Source: Halomonas sp.
GTDB lineage: Bacteria > Pseudomonadota > Gammaproteobacteria > Pseudomonadales > Oleiphilaceae
Direction of reading: 5' to 3'
Assembly (NCBI GenBank): GCA_007135745.1
Contig: SLIH01000103.1
Location: 1 to 5,147 of the forward strand
Length of the DNA: 5,147 nt
Shown here: one piece after another, positions 1 to 5,147 of the stretch
How positions within the stretch are numbered: the first letter of the stretch is position 1
Layout: each line of letters starts with the position of its first letter
Program-made: the position numbers and the translations under genes
Notes under the pieces: model-generated
The model's database searches: none
What the model saw: the letters and a program-made list of their open reading frames with translations, nothing else
What the model was told of the DNA's origin: nothing

Positions 1-104
1 AGATAAATGTGACCAGCCCGACCTGCGTAAGGGAACTGGATCGGGCGTTTGGTGATGATATTGGGGGGCGGCTTATGGAAGCGATCGCAAAACGCTTCCC
101 CTGA
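1..104 (+). CDS. gshB: Glutathione synthetase, C-terminal end (partial, 5' end outside window)
   Basis: This is the last 33 residues of an ORF that enters from the left edge; the first complete codon is at position 3 and the stop is TGA at 102-104. The peptide begins INVTSPTCVRELDRAFG, which matches the C-terminal block of bacterial glutathione synthetase (E. coli GshB has INVTSPTCIREI). The Asn of INVTSP belongs to the ATP-grasp metal/ATP site in the family. The enzyme is cytoplasmic and joins gamma-glutamylcysteine and glycine using ATP to make glutathione. The frame ends 18 nt before tonB, the same neighbour as in Pseudomonas (PA0407/PA0406), so the two are probably co-transcribed. Only the tail is visible, so the integrity of the rest of the gene cannot be judged. 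Confidence 0.93.
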   Translation, partial: INVTSPTCVRELDRAFGDDIGGRLMEAIAKRFP

Positions 105-122
105 CAGAGCCCCGGAGCTTGA

Positions 123-1019
123 ATGATGGCGGCAGCACAGGTTACTCCCTCGGATCGATTGGGGTTCACGATTTTTCTTGCCATGGTTTTCCACGCCGTG
201 GTGGTGCTGGGTATAGGGTTTGCGCCGCTGGATCCGCAACCCGCTGCCCCCACCATGGATGTTACCCTGGCCCAGCAGCCCGCCGAGGATGAACCCGATG
301 ATGCGGATTTTCTTGCCGATGTGGATCAGCAGGGCAGCGGCACTCTGGAAGAAAAGGCCGAGCTGACCACGACTGAGCAGCCCCCGGTTCCGGACCGTCA
401 CCTCAAGGCGGTGGAGCCACTGCCTCAGCAGCAGCGCCAGCCGGAACCGCCACCGGAGCCTGAACACAGCGAGGTGGTTGCAACCGAGGCCGAGTCGCCG
501 GAATCCGTTCCCCGCGAACAGGAGCGGGTAGAGGATCTCCCGGAACCGCAGGTGCGTCCGGACGAGCACCCCTCGCTGATGGAGCGCAGTCGTGAGATTG
601 CCAGTCTGGAGGCGCGCCTGTCGGACCAGCGTAATTCCTATGCCAAGCGCCCCCGGGTGACGCCTGTCACCAGTGTCTCCACCATGCGTTCGGTCGATGC
701 CGCCTATGTCCGTGACTGGCAGCGCCGTGTTGAGCGGGTGGGGAATCTGAATTATCCGGAAGAGGCCCGTCAGCGCGGCATGCATGGCAAAGTACGTATG
801 CTGGTCAGCATCAACAGCGACGGTTCGGTGCGTGAAGTGGAGGTGCTGCAGTCCTCCGGCCACAGCATCCTTGATGATGCCGCCCTGCGGATCGTGCGTC
901 AGGCCAGTCCCTTTGAGCCGTTCAGTGAGGCCATGCTGGAGAAGCATGATGTGCTGGAAATCATCCGTACCTGGTCATTCCAGCGCCGTGGATTGTCCGC
1001 CGAGACAGCGGGGTTGTGA
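123..1019 (+). CDS. tonB: TonB-family energy-transducing protein, TonB3-like
   Basis: 298 residues. Residues 13-34 form one N-terminal membrane helix (LGFTIFLAMVFHAVVVLGIG) carrying His24, equivalent to the essential transmembrane His20 of E. coli TonB that couples to ExbB/ExbD. The periplasmic part has an acidic stretch (55-80), a Pro/Glu/Gln-rich spacer (about 86-150), a charged helical stretch (151-170), a YAKRPR block (173-178), and a C-terminal TonB domain (about 205-288) with the NYPEEAR motif (210-216) and the ending RTWSF. TonB proteins pass inner-membrane proton-motive energy to outer-membrane partners. Position after gshB and before yqgE, plus the YAKRPR and VERVGNLNYP blocks, match P. 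aeruginosa TonB3 (PA0406), which is known to be needed for twitching motility and pilus assembly rather than for iron uptake alone; that role is inferred here. No exbB or exbD is next to it. The SD GGAG (114-117) lies 5 nt before ATG 123 and 8 nt before the adjacent ATG 126, so 126 may be the true start. Confidence 0.93.
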   Translation: MMAAAQVTPSDRLGFTIFLAMVFHAVVVLGIGFAPLDPQPAAPTMDVTLAQQPAEDEPDDADFLADVDQQGSGTLEEKAELTTTEQPPVPDRHLKAVEPLPQQQRQPEPPPEPEHSEVVATEAESPESVPREQERVEDLPEPQVRPDEHPSLMERSREIASLEARLSDQRNSYAKRPRVTPVTSVSTMRSVDAAYVRDWQRRVERVGNLNYPEEARQRGMHGKVRMLVSINSDGSVREVEVLQSSGHSILDDAALRIVRQASPFEPFSEAMLEKHDVLEIIRTWSFQRRGLSAETAGL

Positions 1020-1044
1020 AAACGCCCCCTTGCTTGTGACCTCC

Positions 1045-1062
1045 GTGAAGTGAATACTTCAC
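1045..1062 (+). promoter_or_regulatory. Perfect hairpin at the yqgE translation start
   Basis: GTGAAGT (1045-1051) and ACTTCAC (1056-1062) are exact reverse complements separated by the loop GAAT. This gives a 7-bp stem that ends 2 nt before ATG 1065 and contains the alternative GTG start at 1050. It would occupy the ribosome-landing region of yqgE in the mRNA. There is no T-run after it, so it is not a typical intrinsic terminator. A regulatory role is inference. The stem is AT/GC-mixed and only moderately stable, and it could also be a chance palindrome. Confidence 0.45.
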
Positions 1063-1064
1063 CT

Positions 1065-1622
1065 ATGAGCCAGGGACCCGAGTTTCTCAACGATCATTTC
1101 CTGATCGCCACCCCCTTCCTCGAAGATGCACGTTTCGAGGGCTCGCTGACCTATATCTGTGAGCACAGTGAGCAGGGGGCCATGGGGCTGACCATCAATC
1201 ACCCCATGGATATCGCCCTGAGTGAAATTCTTGAACAGCTGGATCTCCAGGGTGGTCCTGCCGACGTGCCCGTCTACGTGGGCGGCCCGGTTCAGCCGGA
1301 GCGTGGTTTCGTCCTGCACAGGCCCGTGGGTCAATGGCAGAGCAGTCTGGCTCTGACCGACACTCTGGCATTGTCCACCTCCAAGGATATATTGGCGGCC
1401 ATCGCCAATGGTGAGGGCCCGGATGATTTCATCATGGTTCTCGGTTACGCCGGATGGGCTCCGGGGCAGCTTGAGGGTGAGCTGGCTGGCAACGCCTGGC
1501 TGACCTGCCCCGCCGATGAGCACATTCTCTTTGAATTGCCGCCCGCCAAGCGCCTTGCGGCCGCACTGGAACGTCTGGGCGTGGCACCCGGCCACCTGAG
1601 TAGCAGCATCGGCCATGCCTGA
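1065..1622 (+). CDS. yqgE: YqgE/AlgH family protein (UPF0301)
   Basis: From ATG 1065 the protein has 185 residues; an in-frame GTG at 1050 would add 5. The ATG fits best with the N-termini of E. coli YqgE and Pseudomonas AlgH, which begin a few residues before the HHFLIA block (here DHFLIATP). Neither start has a strong SD. Family landmarks are YICEHSEQGAMGLTIN near the N-terminus, VYVGGPVQPERGFVLH in the middle, LGYAGWAPGQLEGEL followed by NAWLTCPAD, and a C-terminal GHA as in E. coli. It is a single-domain cytoplasmic protein of normal family length with no signal peptide. Its biochemical function is not established. AlgH was named in P. aeruginosa for a reported effect on alginate production, and yqgE is strongly linked to ruvX across proteobacteria, as here. 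The last 8 nt overlap ruvX, which implies translational coupling. Confidence 0.93.
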   Translation: MSQGPEFLNDHFLIATPFLEDARFEGSLTYICEHSEQGAMGLTINHPMDIALSEILEQLDLQGGPADVPVYVGGPVQPERGFVLHRPVGQWQSSLALTDTLALSTSKDILAAIANGEGPDDFIMVLGYAGWAPGQLEGELAGNAWLTCPADEHILFELPPAKRLAAALERLGVAPGHLSSSIGHA

Positions 1623-2079
1623 GAGTCGCCGTGTCATGGCATTTGATTTCGGTACCCGTTGGATTGGTGTGGCGGTGGGGCAGGAGATGATTGCCAGCGC
1701 CCGGGGTATCGCGCGTCTGCAGGCGCGCGATGGGATTCCGGACTGGGAGCGGGTGGCCGCGTTGGTTGAGGAATGGCAGCCGGATCTGATGCTGGTGGGG
1801 CTGCCTCTGAATATGGATGGCACGGAAAGCGAACTCTGTCTGCGGGCGCGAAAATTCGCCAAACGGCTGCACGGACGCTATCATCGCCCCGCCTGCATGG
1901 TGGATGAGCGTCTGACCACACGCCAGGCCAAAGAGGAAGTCGTGGCGCGTGGCGGATCGCTGGATTTCGGTGCAGAAGGGGTCGATCACCGCGCCGCAGA
2001 GCTTATTCTCGAAACCTGGTACGCGGATGGCGGCAGATGCCCGGCACAGGATACCTATGGCTTGGAGTCGACGGATTGA
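1615..2079 (+). CDS. ruvX: Putative pre-16S rRNA nuclease / Holliday-junction resolvase-like protein RuvX (YqgF)
   Basis: 154 residues with an RNase H-like fold. The three acidic positions of the family are visible: Asp11 in [15 protein letters not shown], Glu98 in the DERLTT motif (97-102), and Asp124 in [12 protein letters not shown]. The block [11 protein letters not shown] (61-71) is close to the E. coli sequence. E. coli YqgF is essential and implicated in 5'-end maturation of 16S rRNA; homologues have also been described as Holliday-junction resolvases or transcription-related factors. The start ATG 1615 lies inside the last codons of yqgE (8-nt overlap) without a clear SD of its own, so reinitiation after yqgE is likely. 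ATG 1636 is also in frame but would leave only 3 residues before the catalytic Asp. The last ~14 residues ([14 protein letters not shown]) extend past the usual end of the family, and the DNA coding for them also supplies the pyrR ribosome-binding site. Confidence 0.94.
   Translation: MPESRRVMAFDFGTRWIGVAVGQEMIASARGIARLQARDGIPDWERVAALVEEWQPDLMLVGLPLNMDGTESELCLRARKFAKRLHGRYHRPACMVDERLTTRQAKEEVVARGGSLDFGAEGVDHRAAELILETWYADGGRCPAQDTYGLESTD
2064..2067 (+). promoter_or_regulatory. Shine-Dalgarno site that sets the pyrR start at TTG 2076
   Basis: GGAG lies within the 3' end of ruvX, 8 nt upstream of TTG 2076. That TTG overlaps the ruvX stop in the classic coupled arrangement TTGA. The alternative ATG at 2037 lies deeper in ruvX and is preceded by GGCGGCAG, a poorer SD match. 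Homology to PyrR proteins also begins just after the TTG. Confidence 0.7.
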
Positions 2080-2594
2080 GTCATTTGCTGAATGTTGACG
2101 AACAGCTCGATAGCATGGCTCGGGCGCTTACGACACTGCTGACGGAACGTCGGATTGAATCCCCCCGCCTTGTGGGCATTCGAACCGGTGGGGTCTGGTT
2201 GGCGCAGGCGCTGCGTGAACGGCTGCACATTGAATCCCCCTGCGGCGAGCTGGACATTGCCTTTTACCGGGATGATTTCAGCCGCATGGGTCTGCATCCC
2301 CGTGTGCGCCCCTCCTGGCTGCCTTTCGAGACCGAAGGCGAACACCTGATTCTGGTTGATGACGTCATCATGAGCGGTCGCACCGTCCGTGCCGCCATGA
2401 ACGAATTGTTCGATTATGGCCGGCCCGAATGCATTCTGCTGGCCACCCTGGTGGATCTGGGGGGGCGGGAGCTCCCGGTTCAACCGGATGTGGTGGGGCA
2501 GAAACTGTCACTGCGCCCCGACCAGAGAGTAAAATTGCGTGGTCCGCAGCCCCTGCGCATGGAGATTCATGATGTGCCGGTCGAGGCGTCCTGA
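2076..2594 (+). CDS. pyrR: PyrR bifunctional protein: pyrimidine regulator / uracil phosphoribosyltransferase homologue
   Basis: From TTG 2076 the protein has 172 residues ([19 protein letters not shown]...), close to the roughly 170 of Pseudomonas PyrR. The longer frame from ATG 2037 would add 13 residues without family similarity. The type I phosphoribosyltransferase fold is shown by [10 protein letters not shown] (35-44), FYRDDF (63-68), the PRPP-binding loop [11 protein letters not shown] (93-103) and [12 protein letters not shown] (131-142). The insert [13 protein letters not shown] (72-84) is typical of proteobacterial PyrR. In Bacillus, PyrR binds pyr mRNA with UMP/UTP and causes attenuation, and has weak uracil phosphoribosyltransferase activity. 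By my alignment from memory, several Bacillus RNA-contact positions differ here: the T-R-x-x-H of helix 1 is T-T-L-L-T (19-23), and the Arg after RELPI is Gln136, while Arg131 is kept. Mode of control is therefore uncertain. The gene overlaps ruvX by 4 nt and precedes pyrB by 47 nt. Confidence 0.92.
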   Translation: MSHLLNVDEQLDSMARALTTLLTERRIESPRLVGIRTGGVWLAQALRERLHIESPCGELDIAFYRDDFSRMGLHPRVRPSWLPFETEGEHLILVDDVIMSGRTVRAAMNELFDYGRPECILLATLVDLGGRELPVQPDVVGQKLSLRPDQRVKLRGPQPLRMEIHDVPVEAS

Positions 2595-2626
2595 GCGGGT
2601 GCCGCCCGATACAACGCCGGTCTGAG

Positions 2627-2631
2627 AGGAG
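2627..2631 (+). promoter_or_regulatory. Strong ribosome-binding site of pyrB
   Basis: AGGAG in the context GAGAGGAGACTGAAGCC lies 10 nt before ATG 2642. It is the best SD in the window and fits independent, high-level translation of pyrB. The 47-nt pyrR-pyrB gap contains no leader-peptide ORF, no T-run terminator and only a weak GC-rich self-pairing stretch near 2596-2609. Confidence 0.65.
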
Positions 2632-2641
2632 ACTGAAGCCG

Positions 2642-3655
2642 ATGGCCAAAACCCCTGGCAGCCTGCAGCATACTCCCGAGGGTGAGCTTCGCCATTTTAT
2701 TTCCATTGATGGCCTTGATCGGGCCATGCTGACCCGCATTCTCGACACTGCGGATTCCTTTATCGAGGTCGGCGAGCGAACCATAAAGAAAGTGCCTCTT
2801 TTACGGGGACGAACCGTCGTCAATCTTTTCTTCGAGCCCAGCACGCGCACCCGGAGTACCTTCGAGCTCGCGGCCAAGCGACTTTCCGCCGATGTGCTCA
2901 ATCTGGATATCGGCACTTCCGCTACCTCAAAAGGCGAATCCCTCTCCGATACGCTGCTTAATCTCCGCGCCATGGCCAGTGACATGTTCGTCATCCGTCA
3001 TGCCGCCAGTGGCGCCGCTCATTTCATTGCAGATGCTGTTACGCCGGATGTGGCCATCATCAACGCCGGCGATGGCCGCCATGCTCACCCCACCCAGGCA
3101 ATGCTCGATATGCTGACGATCCGGCAGCACACCGGCGCCTTTGAGGGCCTCAAGGTGGCCATTGTCGGGGATATCGAACACTCGCGCGTCGCACGTTCCC
3201 AGATTCGTGCACTGAATACCCTTGGGGTAGAGGAAGTGCGCCTGATTGCTCCGGATACGCTGTTGCCCCATAAGCCGGAGGCTCTGGGAGTGCGGGTCTT
3301 CTCCCATTTGGAGGAGGGGCTCAGGGGCGTTGACGTGGTCATCATGCTGAGACTGCAGCGTGAGCGCATGGAAACCGCGCTGCTGCCAAGCGAGCGTGAG
3401 TACTACAAACTCTACGGTTTGACCACGGAGAAGCTGGCCCGTACCGCCCCCAATGCACTGGTGATGCATCCGGGGCCGATCAATCGTGGAGTGGAGATCG
3501 AATCGGCCGTGGCAGATGGGCCTCAATCCGTCATTCTGGGGCAGGTCACCAACGGCATCGCGATTAGAATGGCGGTTATGTCCATGGCCATGAGCGGCCA
3601 GCTGGCAGAGCGACAGCGCGAATCCGCCAGGAACAGGGAGGGTACTCGCAGCTGA
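2642..3655 (+). CDS. pyrB: Aspartate carbamoyltransferase catalytic chain (class A type)
   Basis: 337 residues, full length. It catalyses the committed step of pyrimidine synthesis, carbamoyl phosphate plus L-aspartate to N-carbamoyl-L-aspartate, in the cytoplasm. The carbamoyl-phosphate site is seen as [13 protein letters not shown] (63-75, with STRTR 67-71). Also visible are the Lys97 loop (TSATSKGES), which in E. coli (Lys84) reaches in from the neighbouring subunit, then RHAASGAAH (119-127), HPTQAMLD (149-156), [11 protein letters not shown] (176-186), MLRLQRERM (235-243) and [13 protein letters not shown] (276-288). The HPGP form and the MLRLQ block are those of the Pseudomonas-type enzyme rather than E. 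coli PyrB (HPLP). The N-terminus extends about 15 residues beyond E. coli PyrB, and in pseudomonad class A enzymes this extension is linked to UTP/nucleotide inhibition. No pyrI regulatory chain follows. Instead pyrC' starts within the stop codon (TGATG), consistent with a 1:1 PyrB-PyrC' complex. Confidence 0.97.
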   Translation: MAKTPGSLQHTPEGELRHFISIDGLDRAMLTRILDTADSFIEVGERTIKKVPLLRGRTVVNLFFEPSTRTRSTFELAAKRLSADVLNLDIGTSATSKGESLSDTLLNLRAMASDMFVIRHAASGAAHFIADAVTPDVAIINAGDGRHAHPTQAMLDMLTIRQHTGAFEGLKVAIVGDIEHSRVARSQIRALNTLGVEEVRLIAPDTLLPHKPEALGVRVFSHLEEGLRGVDVVIMLRLQRERMETALLPSEREYYKLYGLTTEKLARTAPNALVMHPGPINRGVEIESAVADGPQSVILGQVTNGIAIRMAVMSMAMSGQLAERQRESARNREGTRS

Positions 3656-4938
3656 TGAGTCTGTGTATCGATAACATTCGTCTGGTTCGTGACGGCAAGC
3701 CGGATGCCACCACCTCGTCAGTTGTGGTGGAGGATGGCCGGTTCGTAGCTGTGGGCGACTCTGTTGATCGCTGCGAGCAGCATGTTGATGGTCAGGGGCA
3801 GTGGCTGCTGCCCGGTCTGATCGACCTGAACTGTCACCTGCGAGAACCGGGAGCGGAGCGCAGAGGCCGTATTGCCACTGAAACCCGCGCCGCCGCCCAC
3901 GGTGGCTTTACAACCGTGTGCGCGGCGCCTGACACCTCGCCAGTGAATGATTCGGGTGCCGTTACCAATCTGATCAGGGATCTCGCCGAGAGCCAGGGTG
4001 TAGTCAGGGTTCTTCCTGTGGGGGCCATGACCCGTGGATTGGGCGGGGAACAACTCAGCGATATGGCGGGACTGTTGTCTGCAGGCTGTGTGGCGCTTGG
4101 AAGTGGTGGCAGGCCCACGGCCAATTCCCGGGTTCTGCGCCGGTGCATGGCCTACGCTCACACCTTCGGTCTTACCCTTTTCGTGCAGCCGGAAAATGCA
4201 TCATTGAGCGCCGGGGGCTGTGCCCACGATGGTGTTCTGGCCGCGCGCCTTGGGCTCCCGGGCATCCCGGAGGTGTCTGAGACCACGGCTGTCAGCGAAC
4301 TGTTGCTGCTGGCCGAAGAGACGGGCGCAAGGCTGCATATCGGACCGCTGAGCTGCGCGCGCTCACTGCAACTTCTGGAGTCGGCGCGGCAGGGCGGGTT
4401 GCGGGTAACTGCGGAAGTGGCCATTCATCACCTGGTTCACACCGACGCCCGTATTGACGGTTATGACAGTACCTATCACTGTCGACCGCCCCTGCGCAGT
4501 GAAGAGGATCGACAGGCTCTGCTGGCGGGTGTTGAGTCGGGGCTCGTTGATGCCATTACATCCCAGCACCGACCCCAGGACGGTGCCGCCAAGCAGGCGC
4601 CCTTCCCGGAAACCGAGCCCGGACTTTCCACTGTGGAGTCGGTGTTTTCCCTGGGGCTGGGCCTGGTGCAGTCCGGTGATCTCAGCCTTGGACGGCTGCT
4701 CGAGGCTCTCGGCAGGGGCCCTGCGGAAGTGCTGGGCCAGGCCGTGCCCGCGATTGAGCCGGGTAATCCGGCCGACTTTTTCCTGGTGAAGCCGGACGAG
4801 AGCTGGTGGGTGGCCCCGGAAACGCTGTTGTCGGCGGGTAAGCATGCACCGGTGCTTTATGACAATCTGCCCGGCGTGGTCAGCTGTACCTACGTTGGGG
4901 GGCACTGTGCCTATAGTGACCAGAAGGGGAACGCATGA
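3655..4938 (+). CDS. pyrC': PyrC': non-catalytic dihydroorotase-like partner of aspartate carbamoyltransferase
   Basis: 427 residues, with the (beta/alpha)8 amidohydrolase fold and flanking beta-sandwich of type I dihydroorotases. The family block WLLPGLIDLNCHLREPG (50-66) shows descent, as do CRPPLRSEEDR (276-286) and IEPGNPADFFLVKP (367-380). The metal centre has gone: the first His of HxH is Asn59 (His61 stays), the FSDDG metal-bridging Asp region is LGSGG (148-152), the His of the HAED motif is Gln178 (QPEN), the His of HVS is Pro231, and the catalytic Asp of the TDHAP motif is Gln304 (SQHRP). Dihydroorotase activity is therefore not expected. In Pseudomonas such PyrC' proteins are needed to hold PyrB in an active dodecamer, and a separate active PyrC is encoded elsewhere. 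ATG 3655 overlaps the pyrB stop by 1 nt, with an AGGGAGG SD about 13 nt upstream. The ORF is intact, so selection keeps the protein. Confidence 0.93.
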   Translation: MSLCIDNIRLVRDGKPDATTSSVVVEDGRFVAVGDSVDRCEQHVDGQGQWLLPGLIDLNCHLREPGAERRGRIATETRAAAHGGFTTVCAAPDTSPVNDSGAVTNLIRDLAESQGVVRVLPVGAMTRGLGGEQLSDMAGLLSAGCVALGSGGRPTANSRVLRRCMAYAHTFGLTLFVQPENASLSAGGCAHDGVLAARLGLPGIPEVSETTAVSELLLLAEETGARLHIGPLSCARSLQLLESARQGGLRVTAEVAIHHLVHTDARIDGYDSTYHCRPPLRSEEDRQALLAGVESGLVDAITSQHRPQDGAAKQAPFPETEPGLSTVESVFSLGLGLVQSGDLSLGRLLEALGRGPAEVLGQAVPAIEPGNPADFFLVKPDESWWVAPETLLSAGKHAPVLYDNLPGVVSCTYVGGHCAYSDQKGNA

Positions 4939-5108
4939 TGAGCTTTCTACTGGTGGTGGGTTTTGTCGTGGCCCTGTGGCTGCTCTGGAGTATTGTCCGA
5001 AATACTGCTGACGCTCTGGATCGGCAGGCCGCGATCCAATATGAGTTGGCGTCCCTTGATCGGCGGCTCAACGAGCTTCGCGAAGAATTGAAAAGCAGGG
5101 ATTCCTGA
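4935..5108 (+). CDS. Small single-pass membrane protein with a charged helical tail, function unknown
   Basis: 57 codons from ATG 4935 (56 from the adjacent ATG 4938) to TGA 5106-5108. The SD-like AAGGGGA (4924-4930) lies 4 nt from the first ATG and 7 nt from the second, favouring 4938, which would repeat the TGATG coupling seen at pyrB/pyrC'. Residues 4-21 (FLLVVGFVVALWLLWSIV) form one clear membrane helix. Residues 26-55 are charged and helix-prone, with Leu/Ile/Ala at heptad-like spacing (Leu28, Ile34, Leu38, Leu41, Leu45, Leu48, Leu52), suggesting a short cytoplasmic coiled coil ending in KSRDS. I do not recognise a family. Start/stop overlap with pyrC', a plausible SD and sensible composition support it as a real gene. 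It may belong functionally to the next genes to the right rather than to pyrimidine synthesis. Confidence 0.68.
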   Translation: MMSFLLVVGFVVALWLLWSIVRNTADALDRQAAIQYELASLDRRLNELREELKSRDS

Positions 5109-5147
5109 CGGAGAAGGAGCGGCCCGGCCCGCCCGGATTGACCAGCC

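Noticed and set aside
1059..1862. 267-codon open frame on the minus strand across yqgE and ruvX
   Set aside because: It lies opposite two well-identified genes with conserved catalytic motifs. Its translation is low-complexity in Arg/Gly/Gln and resembles no family, and such antisense frames are common in GC-rich DNA.
2596..2609. GC-rich self-complementary stretch (CGGGTGCCGCCCG) after pyrR as a terminator or attenuator
   Set aside because: The stem is only about 4 bp, there is no following T-run, and a strong pyrB SD follows closely. It is too weak to call.
2368..2994. 208-codon minus-strand frame spanning the pyrR-pyrB junction
   Set aside because: The product is rich in Ser/Arg/Pro typical of a complementary-strand shadow. 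It crosses two real genes and has no recognisable domain or supporting start site.
2927..3526. 199-codon minus-strand frame inside pyrB
   Set aside because: It is fully antisense to conserved ATCase motifs and its His/Gln-rich composition reflects the opposite strand's codons.
3655..4938. Calling this gene an active dihydroorotase (pyrC)
   Set aside because: Nearly all metal-binding positions are substituted, so the catalytic name would mislead; PyrC' fits the sequence and the pyrB neighbour.
5109..5147. GC-rich tail with repeated GGCCC as a terminator or the start of another gene
   Set aside because: GGCC repeats are only 1 nt apart so no workable hairpin loop forms, there is no T-run on either strand, and no start codon sits at proper distance from GAGAAGGAG within the window.

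Overview
The window is about 60% GC by eye and almost wholly coding on the + strand. It looks like chromosomal DNA of a gammaproteobacterium. The gene order gshB - tonB - yqgE/algH - ruvX/yqgF - pyrR - pyrB - pyrC' is the one I recall from Pseudomonas aeruginosa (PA0407 down to PA0401), and it is shared with related gamma groups. The encoded proteins resemble the Pseudomonas versions but are clearly diverged. I would place the source in a non-enteric gammaproteobacterium (Pseudomonas-, halomonad- or Ectothiorhodospiraceae-like) without naming a genus.

Layout. Bases 1-104 are the 3' end of glutathione synthetase (gshB). A TonB-family protein of the TonB3 type follows (123-1019), then YqgE/AlgH (about 1065-1622), the Holliday-junction resolvase-like nuclease RuvX/YqgF (1615-2079), PyrR (best start TTG 2076, to 2594), the aspartate carbamoyltransferase catalytic chain PyrB (2642-3655) and a non-catalytic dihydroorotase homologue PyrC' (3655-4938). 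A previously unlisted small ORF (4935-5108) encodes a 57-residue peptide with one membrane helix followed by a charged helix. The last 39 bases (5109-5147) are GC-rich and hold no feature I can support. No gap between genes exceeds about 50 bases.

How the genes work together. The genes are tightly packed. Stop/start overlaps occur at yqgE/ruvX (8 nt), ruvX/pyrR (4 nt, TTGA), pyrB/pyrC' (1 nt, TGATG) and pyrC'/small ORF (ATGATGA), which suggests one translationally coupled transcript or a few nested ones. PyrB and PyrC' should assemble into the dodecameric class A aspartate transcarbamoylase known from pseudomonads. In that enzyme PyrC' is a structural partner and a separate PyrC, not seen here, performs the dihydroorotase step. 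PyrR is the paired phosphoribosyltransferase-fold protein that reports on pyrimidine nucleotides. TonB, YqgE and RuvX are conserved passengers. In P. aeruginosa this TonB (TonB3) is linked to twitching motility and lies beside the pil-chp cluster.

I found no mobile element, CRISPR array, RNA gene or clearly new defence or metabolic system. The points most worth a second look are the small coupled membrane ORF, a perfect 7-bp hairpin at the yqgE start, the TTG start and altered RNA-contact positions of PyrR, and the complete loss of metal ligands in PyrC'.
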